Origin: Adiantum capillus-veneris
Lineage: Eukaryota > Streptophyta > Polypodiopsida > Polypodiales > Pteridaceae
DNA length: 64,000 nt
Assembly (NCBI GenBank): GCA_014529385.2
Contig: CM043971.1
Location: 84,237,340 to 84,301,339 of the forward strand
Direction of reading: 5' to 3'
Part shown: positions 31,692-42,499 of the stretch, piece after piece
Layout: each line of letters begins with the position of its first letter
How positions within the stretch are numbered: position 1 is the first letter of the stretch
Position numbers and translations under genes: made by a program
Notes under the pieces: generated by a model
What the model was told of the DNA's origin: nothing
What the model saw: only the letters and a program-made list of their open reading frames with translations
Databases searched by the model: none

Positions 31692-32953
31692 TGGTACGTG
31701 GAGCGTCATCGCTCTGGCGCATCATCGCGCGTTCCTACTCCATCCGCATCTCCCTCTCTTTCGGAGCATTCGGCGTGCTCCGAAGCTTCGGCGTCGACGA
31801 GACGAGCTTCACACTCGTCTAGACACCGGCGCTCTAGTGGTGGCGGTGGCGGTTGTTGTGGGGATTTCGCCACCGATGCCTCCACACCGCCTCATGTTCG
31901 ACGAGGCTCTTTACCCTCCCCTTCTTTGCCCGCCCCCACACCAGCCACAGCATCGCCATCTACGCCAGGTTTTGCACGGCTGATTGTTCCTAGAAGCTAC
32001 ACACCTCTACCTACTCCGCTAGGAGCCACCCCACTCGACACTCCTCGCTTCGGGGCCCAGACGCCGGTGGAGACACCTGACGTCCGTACCCCCATCGACA
32101 CGCCGCTAGAGACCCTTGCCGAGACACCCAGCTTCACGTGTCACCAGCCAGAGGGCTTGCCTTACTCCGTCGACATCAGCGGCGGCATCATCATGGATGA
32201 TGACGTCAAGAAGGTGATCTCGCGCATGCGTGGTCTTTGCTCTCAGCTGTTTAGACACTACATACTAAACAAATGGAGTGGAGTACCAAGTGATTTAAAA
32301 AACAGAGTCATCAGCATACTTCATGATAAGTTTCCCGTTCCAACACGGGATCAGCGCTTCAATGAAGACCTGATGAAGATTTGAATGCACGAATACTGCA
32401 AACACAAGCGTTCCGAAGTGCAAAAAGCAATCAAGAATGGGTGGAACAGGCCAGATTGGCTGGCCAAAGAAGATTGGAAGAATGCGAAGAAAGCAGCGCA
32501 CGAGAATCCCGACCAGTGGAAGCAACAAAAGGATGCAGCCAGAGCGTGAGTAGAGGCAGGGAGCTCGCACCACTTGGGGAGCGGTGGATGGGCATCATTT
32601 GAGGCCGATTTTGTAAGTGTTTTCACATTGCTCTTTATGTTTGATAGTTTAGGGTTTATGAGTTTTTTAGTTCTAACATAATGAAATCTTTGTATGTTTT
32701 GACAGTGGTCGATGACAGGACGTGATCCCACACCGTACGAGCGCGAGTACGCAGGCAGGAAGGGCTTAAACGCCCTGATGGACATTCTCAGTTCTCGCGG
32801 CGGCATGGTTAGTATTAGGGTTTACTCTTTTTTATTTTTTGTATTGTTTTATAAATGTTGTTATATGTTTATACTTACTGAAAGCTGTCTTATTGTCTTT
32901 TTTTGCAGAATCCGACAGATACGCCGCTTGGACGCGATGAGACGTCTGACTAG
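31692..32953 (+). pseudogene. TNPA-like protein of C3
   Basis: The true start is lost at the deletion near 31690. The frame runs from WYVERHRSGASSRVPTPSAS through a Ser/Gly stretch (RRSSGGGGGCC) and Pro/Thr repeats (TPLDTPRFGAQTPVETP) to a conserved domain (SRMRGLCSQLFRHY, then YCKHKRSEVQKAIKNGW after the stop). TGA at 32382-32384 stands for CAA and TGA at 32548-32550 for CGA in C4. Introns 32613-32705 and 32808-32908 follow. The last exon gives NPTDTPLGRDETSD and TAG at 32951. The NPTD..LGRDE ending is typical of plant PttA/En/Spm proteins. Confidence 0.8.
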
Positions 32954-33271
32954 ACGACGTCAGTTTAGCCGTAGCTAGATAGCATTAGTTTAGGGTTTCT
33001 CATAGCTTATGTATCATGAGACGGATTTTATACGTCTTTTTGAACCATGTATATTATTACATTTGTCACCGCAGTTCCTTTTGCCAATCAATTCTTTATG
33101 CCTATGATGTTGTACAATTGTCATTATTACATTTGCCAATCAATTCATTTTGCCTATGATGTGTACAATTGTCAATTTTGCAAACAATGCATCTTGTGGG
33201 TGACTATTTTGGGTCTATTATCTACCCTTGCACTTTTTTTAAAAAGTGAATCAAGTACAATATGGTTGATG

Positions 33272-33300
33272 GGTGGCAGGGCATTCAATGCCCTGCCACC
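33272..33300 (+). repeat. Perfect 29-nt palindrome in C3
   Basis: GGTGGCAGGGCATT, one base, then its exact complement. The same palindrome occurs in C4 at 36451-36479, at the same distance from the terminus. Confidence 0.9.
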
Positions 33301-33311
33301 AAAAAAAAATT

Positions 33312-33539
33312 CTCCCGGGCGTCGCTATAAGCGTCGCTATTTATGGCTCTGTAGCGTCGCTATGAGCGTCGCTATAGTCTTCTGTGTAAACGTCGCTATA
33401 GGCGTCGCTATATAGCGACGCGTATAGCAACGCATATAGTGACTCCTATAGCGACAGTTTTAGCGACGCCGGGGGTTATAAAAACCCAATGTATTTCCGT
33501 CGCTAACAGCGTCACAAGAGCACACAACCTCTTGTAGTG
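33312..33539 (+). repeat. 3' subterminal repeats and terminus of C3
   Basis: At least ten GCGTCGCTAT or TAGCGACGC units, then CCTCTTGTAGTG closing the element. Confidence 0.85.
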
Positions 33540-33730
33540 CTACTAGCCAAGAATGATATATCCATTGGTGATCTCTCCTAAAATATTATCTTAACAATAT
33601 TCATTCATCATTTTAATTTAACAAGTCATATCTATAACCTTTTATCTTTCTCATTGCGGTATTATGGTGAAAAATTATAATCATAGTGTATCTATTGATT
33701 GTAGGATATATTTTGTTGAAGACAGAAAGC

Positions 33731-34330
33731 ATGGTACGAGGAAAAGAGTGGCCGTATGTGGAGGAAAATGAGAGAGGCAAAACAATTTTGTTTTTGGAAT
33801 GCAAACATTGTGGGCATAAGTGGCACGGAAACGCAACTCGCAGCAAAGAACATTGATTCGGTACTTGTCCCAATTGAAAGAATGTTGAGCACCACCTAAC
33901 GACATATGGGTCCATTTTGCAAGGTATGTAAAAAAATGCAAACAGGCAAGACTTATTCCTAAGAGACAGAAGTGTACAACAAGTGTGTCATCTGTCAACA
34001 TAGAAGAAGTGAGTGTAGATCAAGAAGACATGCGAGCTAACAAAGGACCTTCAATGGGAACAACCCGAACACCTCAAAGTCCTTACACTTTTCCAAATGG
34101 TGTGATGGGAGGGATAGACGGTAGTCCTAGGATATCCAATAGAGCCGGTACGCCTGGGACTCTATAGGCAGCATTCACTCAATAGGACATGCTCGAATTG
34201 CATCTAAAATGGACACAAGCCTTCATGGCGTGTGGAATCCCATTTAATGTCATAAGAAATCCTATTTTCAAAGATTCCCTAATGTCAACTTCAAAAAAAG
34301 GATTCATATATCCTAATTATAATAAAATGC
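33731..34330 (+). pseudogene. hAT-family transposase remnant (BED finger plus DUF659 start)
   Basis: MVRGKEWPYVEENERGK followed by CKHCGHKWHGNATRSKEH, stop, FGTCPN: a BED-type zinc finger (C-x2-C ... H ... C). After a linker and two stops, LHLKWTQAFMACGIPFNVIR and NPIFKDSLM then GFIYPNYNKMRI match the start of DUF659 as found in plant hAT transposases, which cut and paste elements with 8-bp target duplications. The hATC dimerisation domain is absent and no termini were found. A long-dead fragment. Confidence 0.7.
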
Positions 34331-35780
34331 GAATAGGGTATGTTGATAAATACATAATAGCAAAGTGATGAAGATGGAGAAGATGGCAAGCTTAAGCATT
34401 GAAGCATGGATCTTGGTTGGATTTGAATTCCATAGCCAAGAGTGTTGGTGCAGGCTCTCAACTTCTCTACTAGCTTCGAGAAGGAGATTGAGCTCTTTTA
34501 CTTTGCACTTCACACAATCAGAGTGTGTGTGTGTGTGTGTGTGGGAGAGTATACCCCCCAAGCTATCCCCCTCCTTGCTTTGGTAGACCGCCTCTTATAG
34601 TACTATCTTGCACTTGATTGGACCTCCCCAAGCCTAGACAATCACATTATTAGTGCATATCAAGCAACAAGGGAGACCTGGGACAAGTGTCCCCCTTTCC
34701 CCTTTGAGAGAGAGGACTTGATAAATACATAAGAAATTAATTAAATCAACTGAATTATCATTGGACCCCTTGGGAGGCCAACCAATAGGCTTTAGGCACA
34801 CTATGAGGGAAACATGAAGAGGAGCTTGACAAATGTCCTATTTGCTTTCTTTGTACCAAGATTTTCTTGTGTGAGGGTGTGTGTGTTCTCTCTCTAGTCC
34901 CTACAATGAGGGCTCGCCCCCCCTTGAGTAGAGATCATATGGACTTTGTGGAACATATTACCCTCAAGAACCTTAGTCATGGAGCACCTCTAGAACCTCA
35001 AGCACCTTATTCAACAAGCACATTAAGCACCTCGAGAACCTTAGTCAGCAAGCATGACAAGCACCTCAAGCTTTGTCCGGGTTCCCACCTCAAGAACACA
35101 GCCCTAGATTTTGCCTAAGGTCAAAAGACTTTTAAAGCTAACCATTGGAGGTCTTTAGTGAAGCTAGACCTAAGGTCTTTAAGCTCCATTAGTTAGCCTT
35201 GATATTTGATAGACCATCTCTCATTTGGACCCCTTTACCATTGGCCATGTGTTGAGATAGACCTGTAAGAACCTGTCTATATTCTAACCCTTGTTTCCAT
35301 TTATTCTCCCACATTAAATGATCAATTTAATATGAGAAAATCATCTAGGTTGGTTAGATATTTGATGTTATGAAAAATAACGTGTTCGCTCCACCTTGGT
35401 ACCATTTGAAGGTTGAAGAGGTAAGAGTCAGCCAAGTCATCCTCAACCCCTAAAAAAGCTTCTCCATGTAGCATTTGGGACAAATGAACCATTCTCTGGT
35501 GTGTACTTCCTTTTTTACCACTACTATGAAGTAAAACTCAAGCAATGTTAGGAACCATCTAACGATGTGACCCGTATTGCATGGTTTGTTCACCTAGTAT
35601 AACAATGTATGATGATCCATATAGAACACACATTTTTTCTCTAGAAGGTAATTTCTAAACTTTTTGATAGAATAGATCATTCCTAAGCCTTCTCTTTCTG
35701 TGGTTGTATAATTTTTTTTTGCACTGGTAAGTTGTTTATTGGAGTAATAGATAAAACAATCCATGTTGTTTTATCTAGTT
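34331..35780. other. Unassigned spacer
   Basis: No gene supported. (GT)n at 34517-34542; several AAGCACCT/CAAGCACC repeats between 34985 and 35090; otherwise featureless AT-rich sequence. Confidence 0.4.
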
Positions 35781-35794
35781 TGAGCCAAGATACA

Positions 35795-36235
35795 TCAAAC
35801 TTCATAAGCCGATGCATCTACATGGACATGGAAAACCTTGTCCCAGTCAAGAGCTCTCAAAATCAATGAAAAAATAAGTTTCTGCTTCAATTGTTGAAAT
35901 GACTTTTCACATTCCTTGTTCCATTCAAAATTCTCTATGAGTGCGTAGAGAGGTTTTGCAATGATCACATCATACATGTAAATGAACTTGCAATAGGATC
36001 CAGAATGGCCCATGAAGGCTTGTACCTCTCTAACTTTTGTTGGTCTAGTAAGAGAAAAAATCACTTGTATCTTTTCAAGATTAGTGGAAATGCCATTTTT
36101 GGTAACAACATGTCCATAATATTGCCCTGTCTTACCATGAAAAAACACTTTTAAGGGTTTAGGCAGATACAATACATTCTGCATTTCTCAAAGATTTTCT
36201 TTAAGTGATTGACATGCTCTTTTCCCTGAAGAGAA
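35795..36235 (-). pseudogene. Decayed Ty3/gypsy RT/RNase H fragment, left part
   Basis: Minus-strand frame VHSLQGKEHVNHLKKIFEKC, then CLNPLK-like and GHVVTKNGIST, VREVQAFMGHSGSYCKFI, and FHVHVDASAYEV: the palm-connection end of RT and the start of RNase H. It stops at the C4 terminus (36242). The matching upstream half lies at 40941-42210. Confidence 0.75.
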
Positions 36236-36259
36236 TGCACACACTACAAGAGGTTGTGT

Positions 36260-36440
36260 TCTCTTGTGACGCTTATAGCGACGAAAATACATTGGGTTTT
36301 TAAAACCCCCGGCGTCGCTATTAGCGTCGATACGGAAACGTCGCTATAGCATATAGCGACGTTGCAGGGCCATATATAGCGACGCTTATAGCGACGTTGC
36401 AGAGCCTCATATAGCGTTGCCCGTAGCAACGCCCGAGATT
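36260..36440 (-). repeat. Subterminal repeats of C4
   Basis: GCGTCGCTAT/ATAGCGACG units mirrored from C3. Confidence 0.82.
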
Positions 36441-36450
36441 AAAATTTTTT

Positions 36451-36479
36451 GGTGGCAGGGCATTGAATGCCCTGCCACC
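36451..36479 (-). repeat. Perfect 29-nt palindrome in C4
   Basis: Same sequence as in C3 at 33272-33300 apart from the complemented centre base, as expected for an inverted copy. Confidence 0.9.
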
Positions 36480-36846
36480 CATCAACCATATGAATGTTTC
36501 ATTGGTCTATTTACCTTTGAAAAAAAGTGCAAAGGTAAATATAGACCCAAAATAGTCACCCACAAGACAATATAATCATTAACTCCATCATCCATAGTAC
36601 ATATTGTTTGCAAAATAAAGATACAAAAATGACAAGCTTGAATTGATGGAAGTAAATAAATGACAATTGTACACAGCGGCAAAATCACTTGATTGTTAAT
36701 CATTGCAAATGTAATAGTTACAAACCATTGTCATTATTTAAAAAATATACATGGTTTTCAAAAATACATAGTTACATGGTCTCATGATACATAAGCTAGG
36801 ACAAAAAGAAACTAATGCTATCTAGCTATGGCTAAACTAACATCGT

Positions 36847-38105
36847 CTAATCAGACGTCTCATCGCGTCCAAGCAGCGTATCTGTCAGATTCTACAAAAA
36901 AAAAACAATAAGATAGCTTTCTGTAAGTATAAACATATAGCGAGCGACGTTTATAAAACAATACAAGAAATAGAAAAGAATAAACCCTAATACTAACCAT
37001 GCCGCCGCGAGAAGTCAGGATGTCTATAAGGGCGTTTAAGTCCTTCTTGCCTGCGTACTCACGCTCGTATGGAGTGGGATCATGTCCTGTAAACGACCAC
37101 TGTCAAAACATACAAAGAATCCATTATGTTAGAATTTCAAATCCCATAAACTCTAAACTATGGAACATAGATGCAAAAACACTTACAAAGTCGGCCTCAA
37201 ATGATGCCCACCCGCCGCTCCCCAAGTGGTGTGAGCTCCCTGCCTCTACTCGCGCTCTGGATGCCTCCTTTTGTTACTTCCACTTGTCGGGATTCTTGCG
37301 CGCTTCTTTCTTCGCATGCTTCCAATCTTCTTTGGCCAGCCAATCTCGTCAGTTCCATCCATGCTTGATTGCTTTTTGCACTTTGGAAGGCGTATGCTTG
37401 CAGTATTCGCGCATTTGAACCTTCATCACATCTTCACTGAAGCGGTCATCTCGTGTTGGAACGGGAAACTTGTCATGAAGCATGCTGATGACTCTGTCTT
37501 TTAATTCATTCAATTTATTATGTAGTGTCTAAACACCTAAGAGCAAAGACCGCGCATGCGCAAAATCACCTTCTTGTCGTCATCATCCAAGATGATGCCG
37601 CCGTTGAAGTCAATGGAGTAAGGCAAGCCCTCTCGCCGCTGACGCGTGAACCTGGGTGTCTCAACAGGGGTCTCTAGCGGTGTGTCAACGGGGATACGGA
37701 CGCCAGATGTCTCCAATGGAGTCTGAGCCCCGAAGCGAGGAGTGTCCACTGGAGTGACTCCTGGAGGAGTAGCTAGTGGTGTGTAGCTATGGGGAATGGC
37801 ACTCAGCCGCGCAAAACCTGGTTTTGAGAGCGATGTCGTGGATGGTGTCGGGAAGGGCAAAGAAGGGGAGGGTAAAGAGCCTGGTCGATCACGAGGCGGT
37901 GTTGAAGCATTGATGGCGCCACCCCCACAACAACCGCCACCACCACCACTAGAGCGCCGGTGCCTAGACGAGTGTGAAGATCATCTCGTCGACACCGAAG
38001 CTTTGGAGCGTGCCGAGGACTCCAAAACAGAGGGAGATGCGGATGGAGTAGGAACGTGCGATGGTGCGCCAAAGCGATGACGCTCCACGTACCACTGTCT
38101 CTGCT
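36847..38105 (-). pseudogene. TNPA-like protein of C4
   Basis: Minus strand. It reads from WYVERHRFGAPSHVPTPSAS through RRSSGGGGGCCGGG and the TPVDTPRFGAQTP repeats to LPYSIDFNGGIILDDDDKKV. TGA at about 37997 stands where C3 has CGA, and TAG follows LCS near 37537. A shortened middle then leads to codons that C3 has lost (VQM and RARV). Exons 36998-37099 and 36847-36891 give FTGHDPTPYEREYAGKK and NLTDTLLGRDETSD, ending in TAG as in C3. C3 and C4 thus carry different disabling mutations. Confidence 0.75.
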
Positions 38106-38208
38106 GGGGTGACAAAGAAGAAAGAAACTACTCATCATCCATACCTGCAATAAACACACGAACATTTAAACTTAATATTGTATGAATGGAGTAGAAAACA
38201 TGGACAAG

Positions 38209-38217
<9 letters not shown>

Positions 38218-38258
<41 letters not shown>

Positions 38259-38270
38259 GAGGAGGAGGTG
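38218..38270. repeat. (GA)n/(GGA)n microsatellite
   Basis: GA and GGA run within C4 between TNPA and the DUF4216 exons. Confidence 0.9.
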
Positions 38271-38458
38271 CTCCTTGTCTCTGCTAATGAGAACATACCT
38301 AGAGCATACTTGAAAGTGCTTGTATCTTTGGAATGCTCAAAGGCTAGCAGCAACAGAAATGGTTCTTCTTCTATTCAACTTGAGTGATGAAAGAGGCAAG
38401 TGCATAACTCTGAATTTACAAAATGGAGCCATCTAGTTCAAATACAATATTTATGGCT

Positions 38459-39068
38459 TTAAGAGATCTCTCTCTCATCCTCACATAGCTCAACATAACT
38501 TCCTATATCTATATAGAGCTCTCCGTTTAAACAGATGTCCTCTCTTTCATTTTGTAGATCCTTTGCATGCACCCCATAGAGAGTAGTAGCTTGATGTTCA
38601 TCTGGCACCACCTCCACGGCTTCTGACTGGGCATCTTCTCCAATCTCCTCCATTGATGCCGCTGTGATTGGCACATGGTAGCCTTCATACGTCCGTGCAC
38701 TACGAGGGGCTACCTCTACGACGTACCACCAGTTTGATGCAGACTTTGTGGGATGAAATATCACCTGCCCGAGCCACATAACTTACATGAGAGCTTCCAA
38801 GCACATAAATTCTAAAACACACGTTAACTATTTACATACTTACTTGTTCACAATGCTCGGGTAGTACGAAAGTGTCTGTTAAGTCAGTCCATTTCTTAGT
38901 TGAATCCACTTCAAGAAAACCAGAATCTCCTCTACGCACAGTAGCGTTGCGACCCTCCATGATTATCTTAAACCATTGCACGTCAAACAAGTGGACAAAA
39001 TATCCTCTATAATCGATCCTCAAAATCTCTTGTAGCGTGATGAAGTAAGTGAGTTCCGCCACATCCAT
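38459..39068 (-). pseudogene. TNP2 C-terminus (DUF4216-type) of C4, two exons
   Basis: Upstream exon 38844-39068: LTYFITLQEILRIDYRGYF, FDVQWFKII, GRNATVRR, DTFVLPEHCEQ. A 79-bp GT...AG intron (38765-38843) follows. Downstream exon 38459-38764: VIFHPTKSASNWWYVVEVAP and RTYEG, then an acidic tail ending in a stop at 38459. It aligns with C1 10629-11088, where the intron is absent. The N-terminal two-thirds of TNP2 is missing from C4. Confidence 0.78.
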
Positions 39069-39072
39069 TCCG

Positions 39073-40940
39073 TGTTGAGATAGGCATGTATTTCTTTAGT
39101 GGCTATAGGAAACACCTCTACATGTGCATACCTTTTGCTATTGACATTTATCCTATGAGTTGTAAGCTTCTAAGAAGGGCTACATGGAGAGTCATCAGGT
39201 AGATAACCACTCCAACTTTGTACATAAATAAATCCCAATCCTATGTTGTACATACACTATGCAAAAGTATTATTAGCCCCTTTTTGTGTATTGAGTCTAC
39301 CTTTTCAAAAGTGTGTGTACTTCTCTCTCTAACTGTGTAAACTATGTTTGCACACACACACAAACCTCCTTGAGCACACACACACACACACAAACCTCCT
39401 TGAGCGCGCACACACACACACACACACCCAAAAATTGGTATCAGTGCCAATGAGCATCATGGTAAGCTTAACAATCCTATTAGCATCACACAGAAGCCCA
39501 ATTTGCTGATTTTCAAGTGCATTAATGATTGATTAGAAGGTGAAAAAGAAGCCCAAATCTGCCCCTTAATCGAAAAAAATCGAGAGCATGGCTTGAAGAT
39601 GCTAGCGGATGTTTTTCCCTCACTAAGGCACTCTCTCCTGCAACTTTGGATCATGCAAAGCTGAAAATTTGACCTTATCACCTCATTCGACGGCTTTGGA
39701 TTCGCTTCGGAGTCTGTTTTCGGCCTTGGATTTTCACCGATCAGCCCTTGTGGATGCAATTGCAGCTCAAAAATGACCCCTCTTGCAATACTTGATCACG
39801 GAATGGCTCAAGATCTCAGCCCACCTTGCTTTGGATGGTAACTGCTCATCTCAGCAACTCTCAGGTCTTGTTTTCTGTGTACATAATGTCTTTTGTATCC
39901 TGTTAAGCCGTTGATTAGCTAGTGGAGCTTCACACCAACATACTACACATCTCACTTACATTCAACACCAAGTCCCAGAAGAAGATCAAGTCGTTGTGCG
40001 CCTGATTGCTCTACCTAAAAGTTTTGACAACATAGTCACAGTCTTAGAGCAAAAGGAACCCATAACTTCTCTACAATATGTTATAGAGGAAATCCATCAA
40101 CAAGAAAATAAAAATAAGAAGATATCCAAATCAATGGGAGCAGCTTATTTAACATCATCATCGTCATCATCTAGGGCATCATCATCATCACCTAGATGAA
40201 ATACCAAGAAGTGTTATGAGTGTGGAAAGTCTGGATACTTCTCCAAGGACTGCTACAAGAACAAGTATTCTAGAAAATGCGGCATCAAAGGTCATCCCCA
40301 CCATCAAAATGCCAAGGAAGTAATAGCAAAGAAAAAAGTAGAGTCAATCTTGCAGAAGAAGAGGACGGAAATGTAGCTCAAGAGGGAGAGAATTGTCTCC
40401 ATGTGTGTGCCACCCCCAACTACTTTTGCAAGTATAGTGATGTACCATAAAATGGATGGTCTTCCACCTTCTTTGATTAAGGGGAGGATTTTTTAGTCTA
40501 TGTTACACCATGTTATGAGACCACTCAGTCTGTGTGACTATCTCGGTCTGTGTGACTTTAAGTCTCGATACAACTTCATTCAGTATAGTCCATGCCTACG
40601 GGGAGGATTGTTGAGATAGGCATGTCCTTCTTCAGCAACTATGGGAAACATCTCCACATGTGCATATCTTTTGCTATTGACATTTAGCCTGTGAGTTGTA
40701 ACTTCTACGAAGGGCTACATGGAGAGTCATGAGCCAGATAGCCACTTCAGCTTTGTACATAAATAAATCCCAAGCCTATGTTGTACATACACTATGCAGA
40801 AGTATTATTATCCCCTTTTTGTATATTGAGTCTAACTTTTCAAAAGTGTGTGTACTTCTCTCTCTAACTGTGTAACCTATGTTTGCACACACACAAAAAC
40901 CTCCTTGAGCACACACACACACACACCATTAGCCCCAACA
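39073..40940 (+). mobile_element. Copia-like gag-only LTR element (TR-GAG type)
   Basis: LTRs at 39073-39430 and 40609-40940 start TGTTGAGATAGGC and share the TTTGTACATAAATAAATCCCA segment. The initiator-Met-like primer site TGGTATCAGTGC is at 39436 and the purine tract CGGGGAGGAT precedes the 3' LTR. Only about 1.2 kb lies between the LTRs, with a gag C-terminus and no pol. Flanks TTCCG (left) and TTCTG (right) could be a target duplication with one mutation. Confidence 0.82.
39950..40380 (+). pseudogene. Copia gag C-terminal fragment
   Basis: LIALPKSFDNIVTVLEQKEP and LQYVIEEIHQQENK are the end of a UBN2-type gag. After a Ser-rich run and a TGA (40197), CYECGKSGYFSKDC is a zinc knuckle in which Tyr replaces the His ligand. 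Gag packages RNA; this copy is broken but defines the element as copia-type. Confidence 0.72.
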
Positions 40941-42210
40941 TTCTGTGTGTTCACTCTCATAGATGAATTCCACATGTTTCAATTTATCTATCTCCTCCTT
41001 AGTTTTCTTTGCAAAGTTATCACTGTAAGTGTATGGATGTTGTTGGATCGGTTTTGCATCACTTTTTAGAGATATTTTGTGTTGGAAAATGCTAGGATCT
41101 ACCCCCTTCAAATATTTATAAGACTAGGCAAACACGTCTTTATATTGTTTGAGGATAGCTATCAACACTTGTTCCTCCTCCTCAGTGAGATCTGTGGCTA
41201 TGTATATTGGTCTTTTTTCTTTATGTATTTCCATGAAATCAATCTTCTTTGCGTTTTCTAGATCCGTCATACGATGTTTTCGGTTCTTTCGGCTCTCGCA
41301 TCGATTCTTCATCACAATACATTGATCTTGAATTATATATTTTTTGTAATGCTAGGGTGCGTCAAATTATTCTGAGTTAGAGTCATCCTCAGTCTCCATT
41401 TTTGTAGTCCCAACCTCCTTCAATGTTTGTTTTAATTTTTGCTATTCACTTTTGTGCTCCATTTTTGAAATTTTTGGTGGCTTGTTTGTTTTATTTTTTG
41501 GTTGTTTTTTGCTTTGTTTCTTTGAATTTGCCCGAAAACTTGTCAACTTAAATGATTTTTGTGTTATTTTTTCTCGAACACGATCATCTGCTTCCACAAT
41601 CATGAAATGTTGCGTTTTGGTCATCAACTTTGGCATTGGTTTCTCAATTTTGTCTTGTTGTTTCTTCATTCATCTTCTCTGATATCTCTCTTGTCTCTGC
41701 GTTTTTTGGATAGTATTTTCTCCCACCCAAAGGATTCAAACAAATACCCTGGAAATGGTTCCTTCATGTAGTAGTCGTATTTTGCTTCACGCTCTAGAAT
41801 GCAATCCTCCCTTTTAAGACCTTCACATTCTAATGATCCACACATCCAAATGTGAGCATCCTTCACTAGCCAAGCAAGAAATTGTGTTCCATCATCCGTA
41901 GTTACAACAAAATCTCCTATCAAATTTTGGTTTACATCTCTATAACCATTTTCCTTGGTGTTCACCTTGGTTATGACTCCCTTGTGCCATAAATAGAGAT
42001 GGTCATAGCCCCAATCTTGAACCATTTTAAGTTGACACATAAAAGGTTTCCCCAAAATAACTTCAAAGTTGTTACCTTTCCCAAAATCTACAACTGCAAA
42101 GGTATGTTTGTATTCTGTCTTGCATGAGGATACTATGACTCATTTCAACATTCCCAAGGGTCTTTCCACATACCCATTGTTAGCTTGCAAACGGAAAGAA
42201 AAACGAGTGC
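40941..42210 (-). pseudogene. Decayed Ty3/gypsy protease-RT fragment, right part
   Basis: Minus strand, right to left: protease C-terminus (RPLGMLK, stop, VIVSSCKTEYKHTFAVVDFG, VILGKPFMCQLKMVQDWGY); a charged spacer (41442-41860); the RT approach (EEEEQVLIAILKQYKDVFA, TAG where Trp is usual, SYKYLKGVDPSIFQHKI); and KEEIDKLKHVEFIYESEHTE, ending at 40941. The central RT palm that should follow is absent; the next part reappears at 36235. Read together these two pieces are one gypsy element interrupted and partly deleted. Confidence 0.75.
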
Positions 42211-42212
42211 CT

Positions 42213-42284
42213 CTATACCCTTACACGAATCACATTGTGAGTGCGTGAATGCGGTGCGTGTGCGGAGAGTGGGAAGGGGGGGGG

Positions 42285-42315
<31 letters not shown>

Positions 42316-42490
42316 CACAGGATGTGGGTGGAGCTCCCAAATCTCACTGTATGAGCACTATGTGAGAATCTGAGTGAGAGATCCTTATTCTTTGTATGTA
42401 TAAAGAGTAAGGAGATAAATGTGGGCAATCGGACACTGGTCGACGGACATGGGCAAAGCACGGTGAGGCACATAGCCTTTACCTAACATT
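42213..42490 (-). repeat. Probable LTR remnant with polypurine tract
   Basis: On the minus strand AGTGGGAGAATGTTAGG (about 42482-42499) is a purine tract followed by an LTR-like TGTTAGG start. About 270 bp of LTR-like sequence follow, with a G10/(GA)n tract at 42277-42315. No second LTR found. Confidence 0.45.
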
Positions 42491-42499
42491 CTCCCACTA

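Larger units (their letters stand above)
27283..33539 (+). mobile_element. CACTA element C3
   Basis: 6,257 bp. Terminal inverted repeat CACTACAAGAGG at both ends; target duplication CTA on both sides (27280-27282 and 33540-33542). Contents: a 5' hairpin, CT/CA microsatellites, a captured HMA-domain fragment, a four-exon TNP2 gene, a TNPA gene and subterminal GCGTCGCTAT repeats. A deletion has fused DUF4218 to TNPA and several stops are present, so it is probably not autonomous. C4 is a second, inverted member of this family. Confidence 0.93.
36242..39072 (-). mobile_element. CACTA element C4, truncated, inverted relative to C3
   Basis: Starts with the terminus CACTACAAGAGGTTGTG at 36242, equivalent to the 3' end of C3 read backwards. 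Subterminal repeats, the 29-nt palindrome, TNPA exons and DUF4216 exons follow. Similarity ends near 39068, where the copia-like element begins; the TNP2 core, DUF4218 and the 5' terminus are missing. It lies inside a minus-strand gypsy with a gap in RT. Confidence 0.85.
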
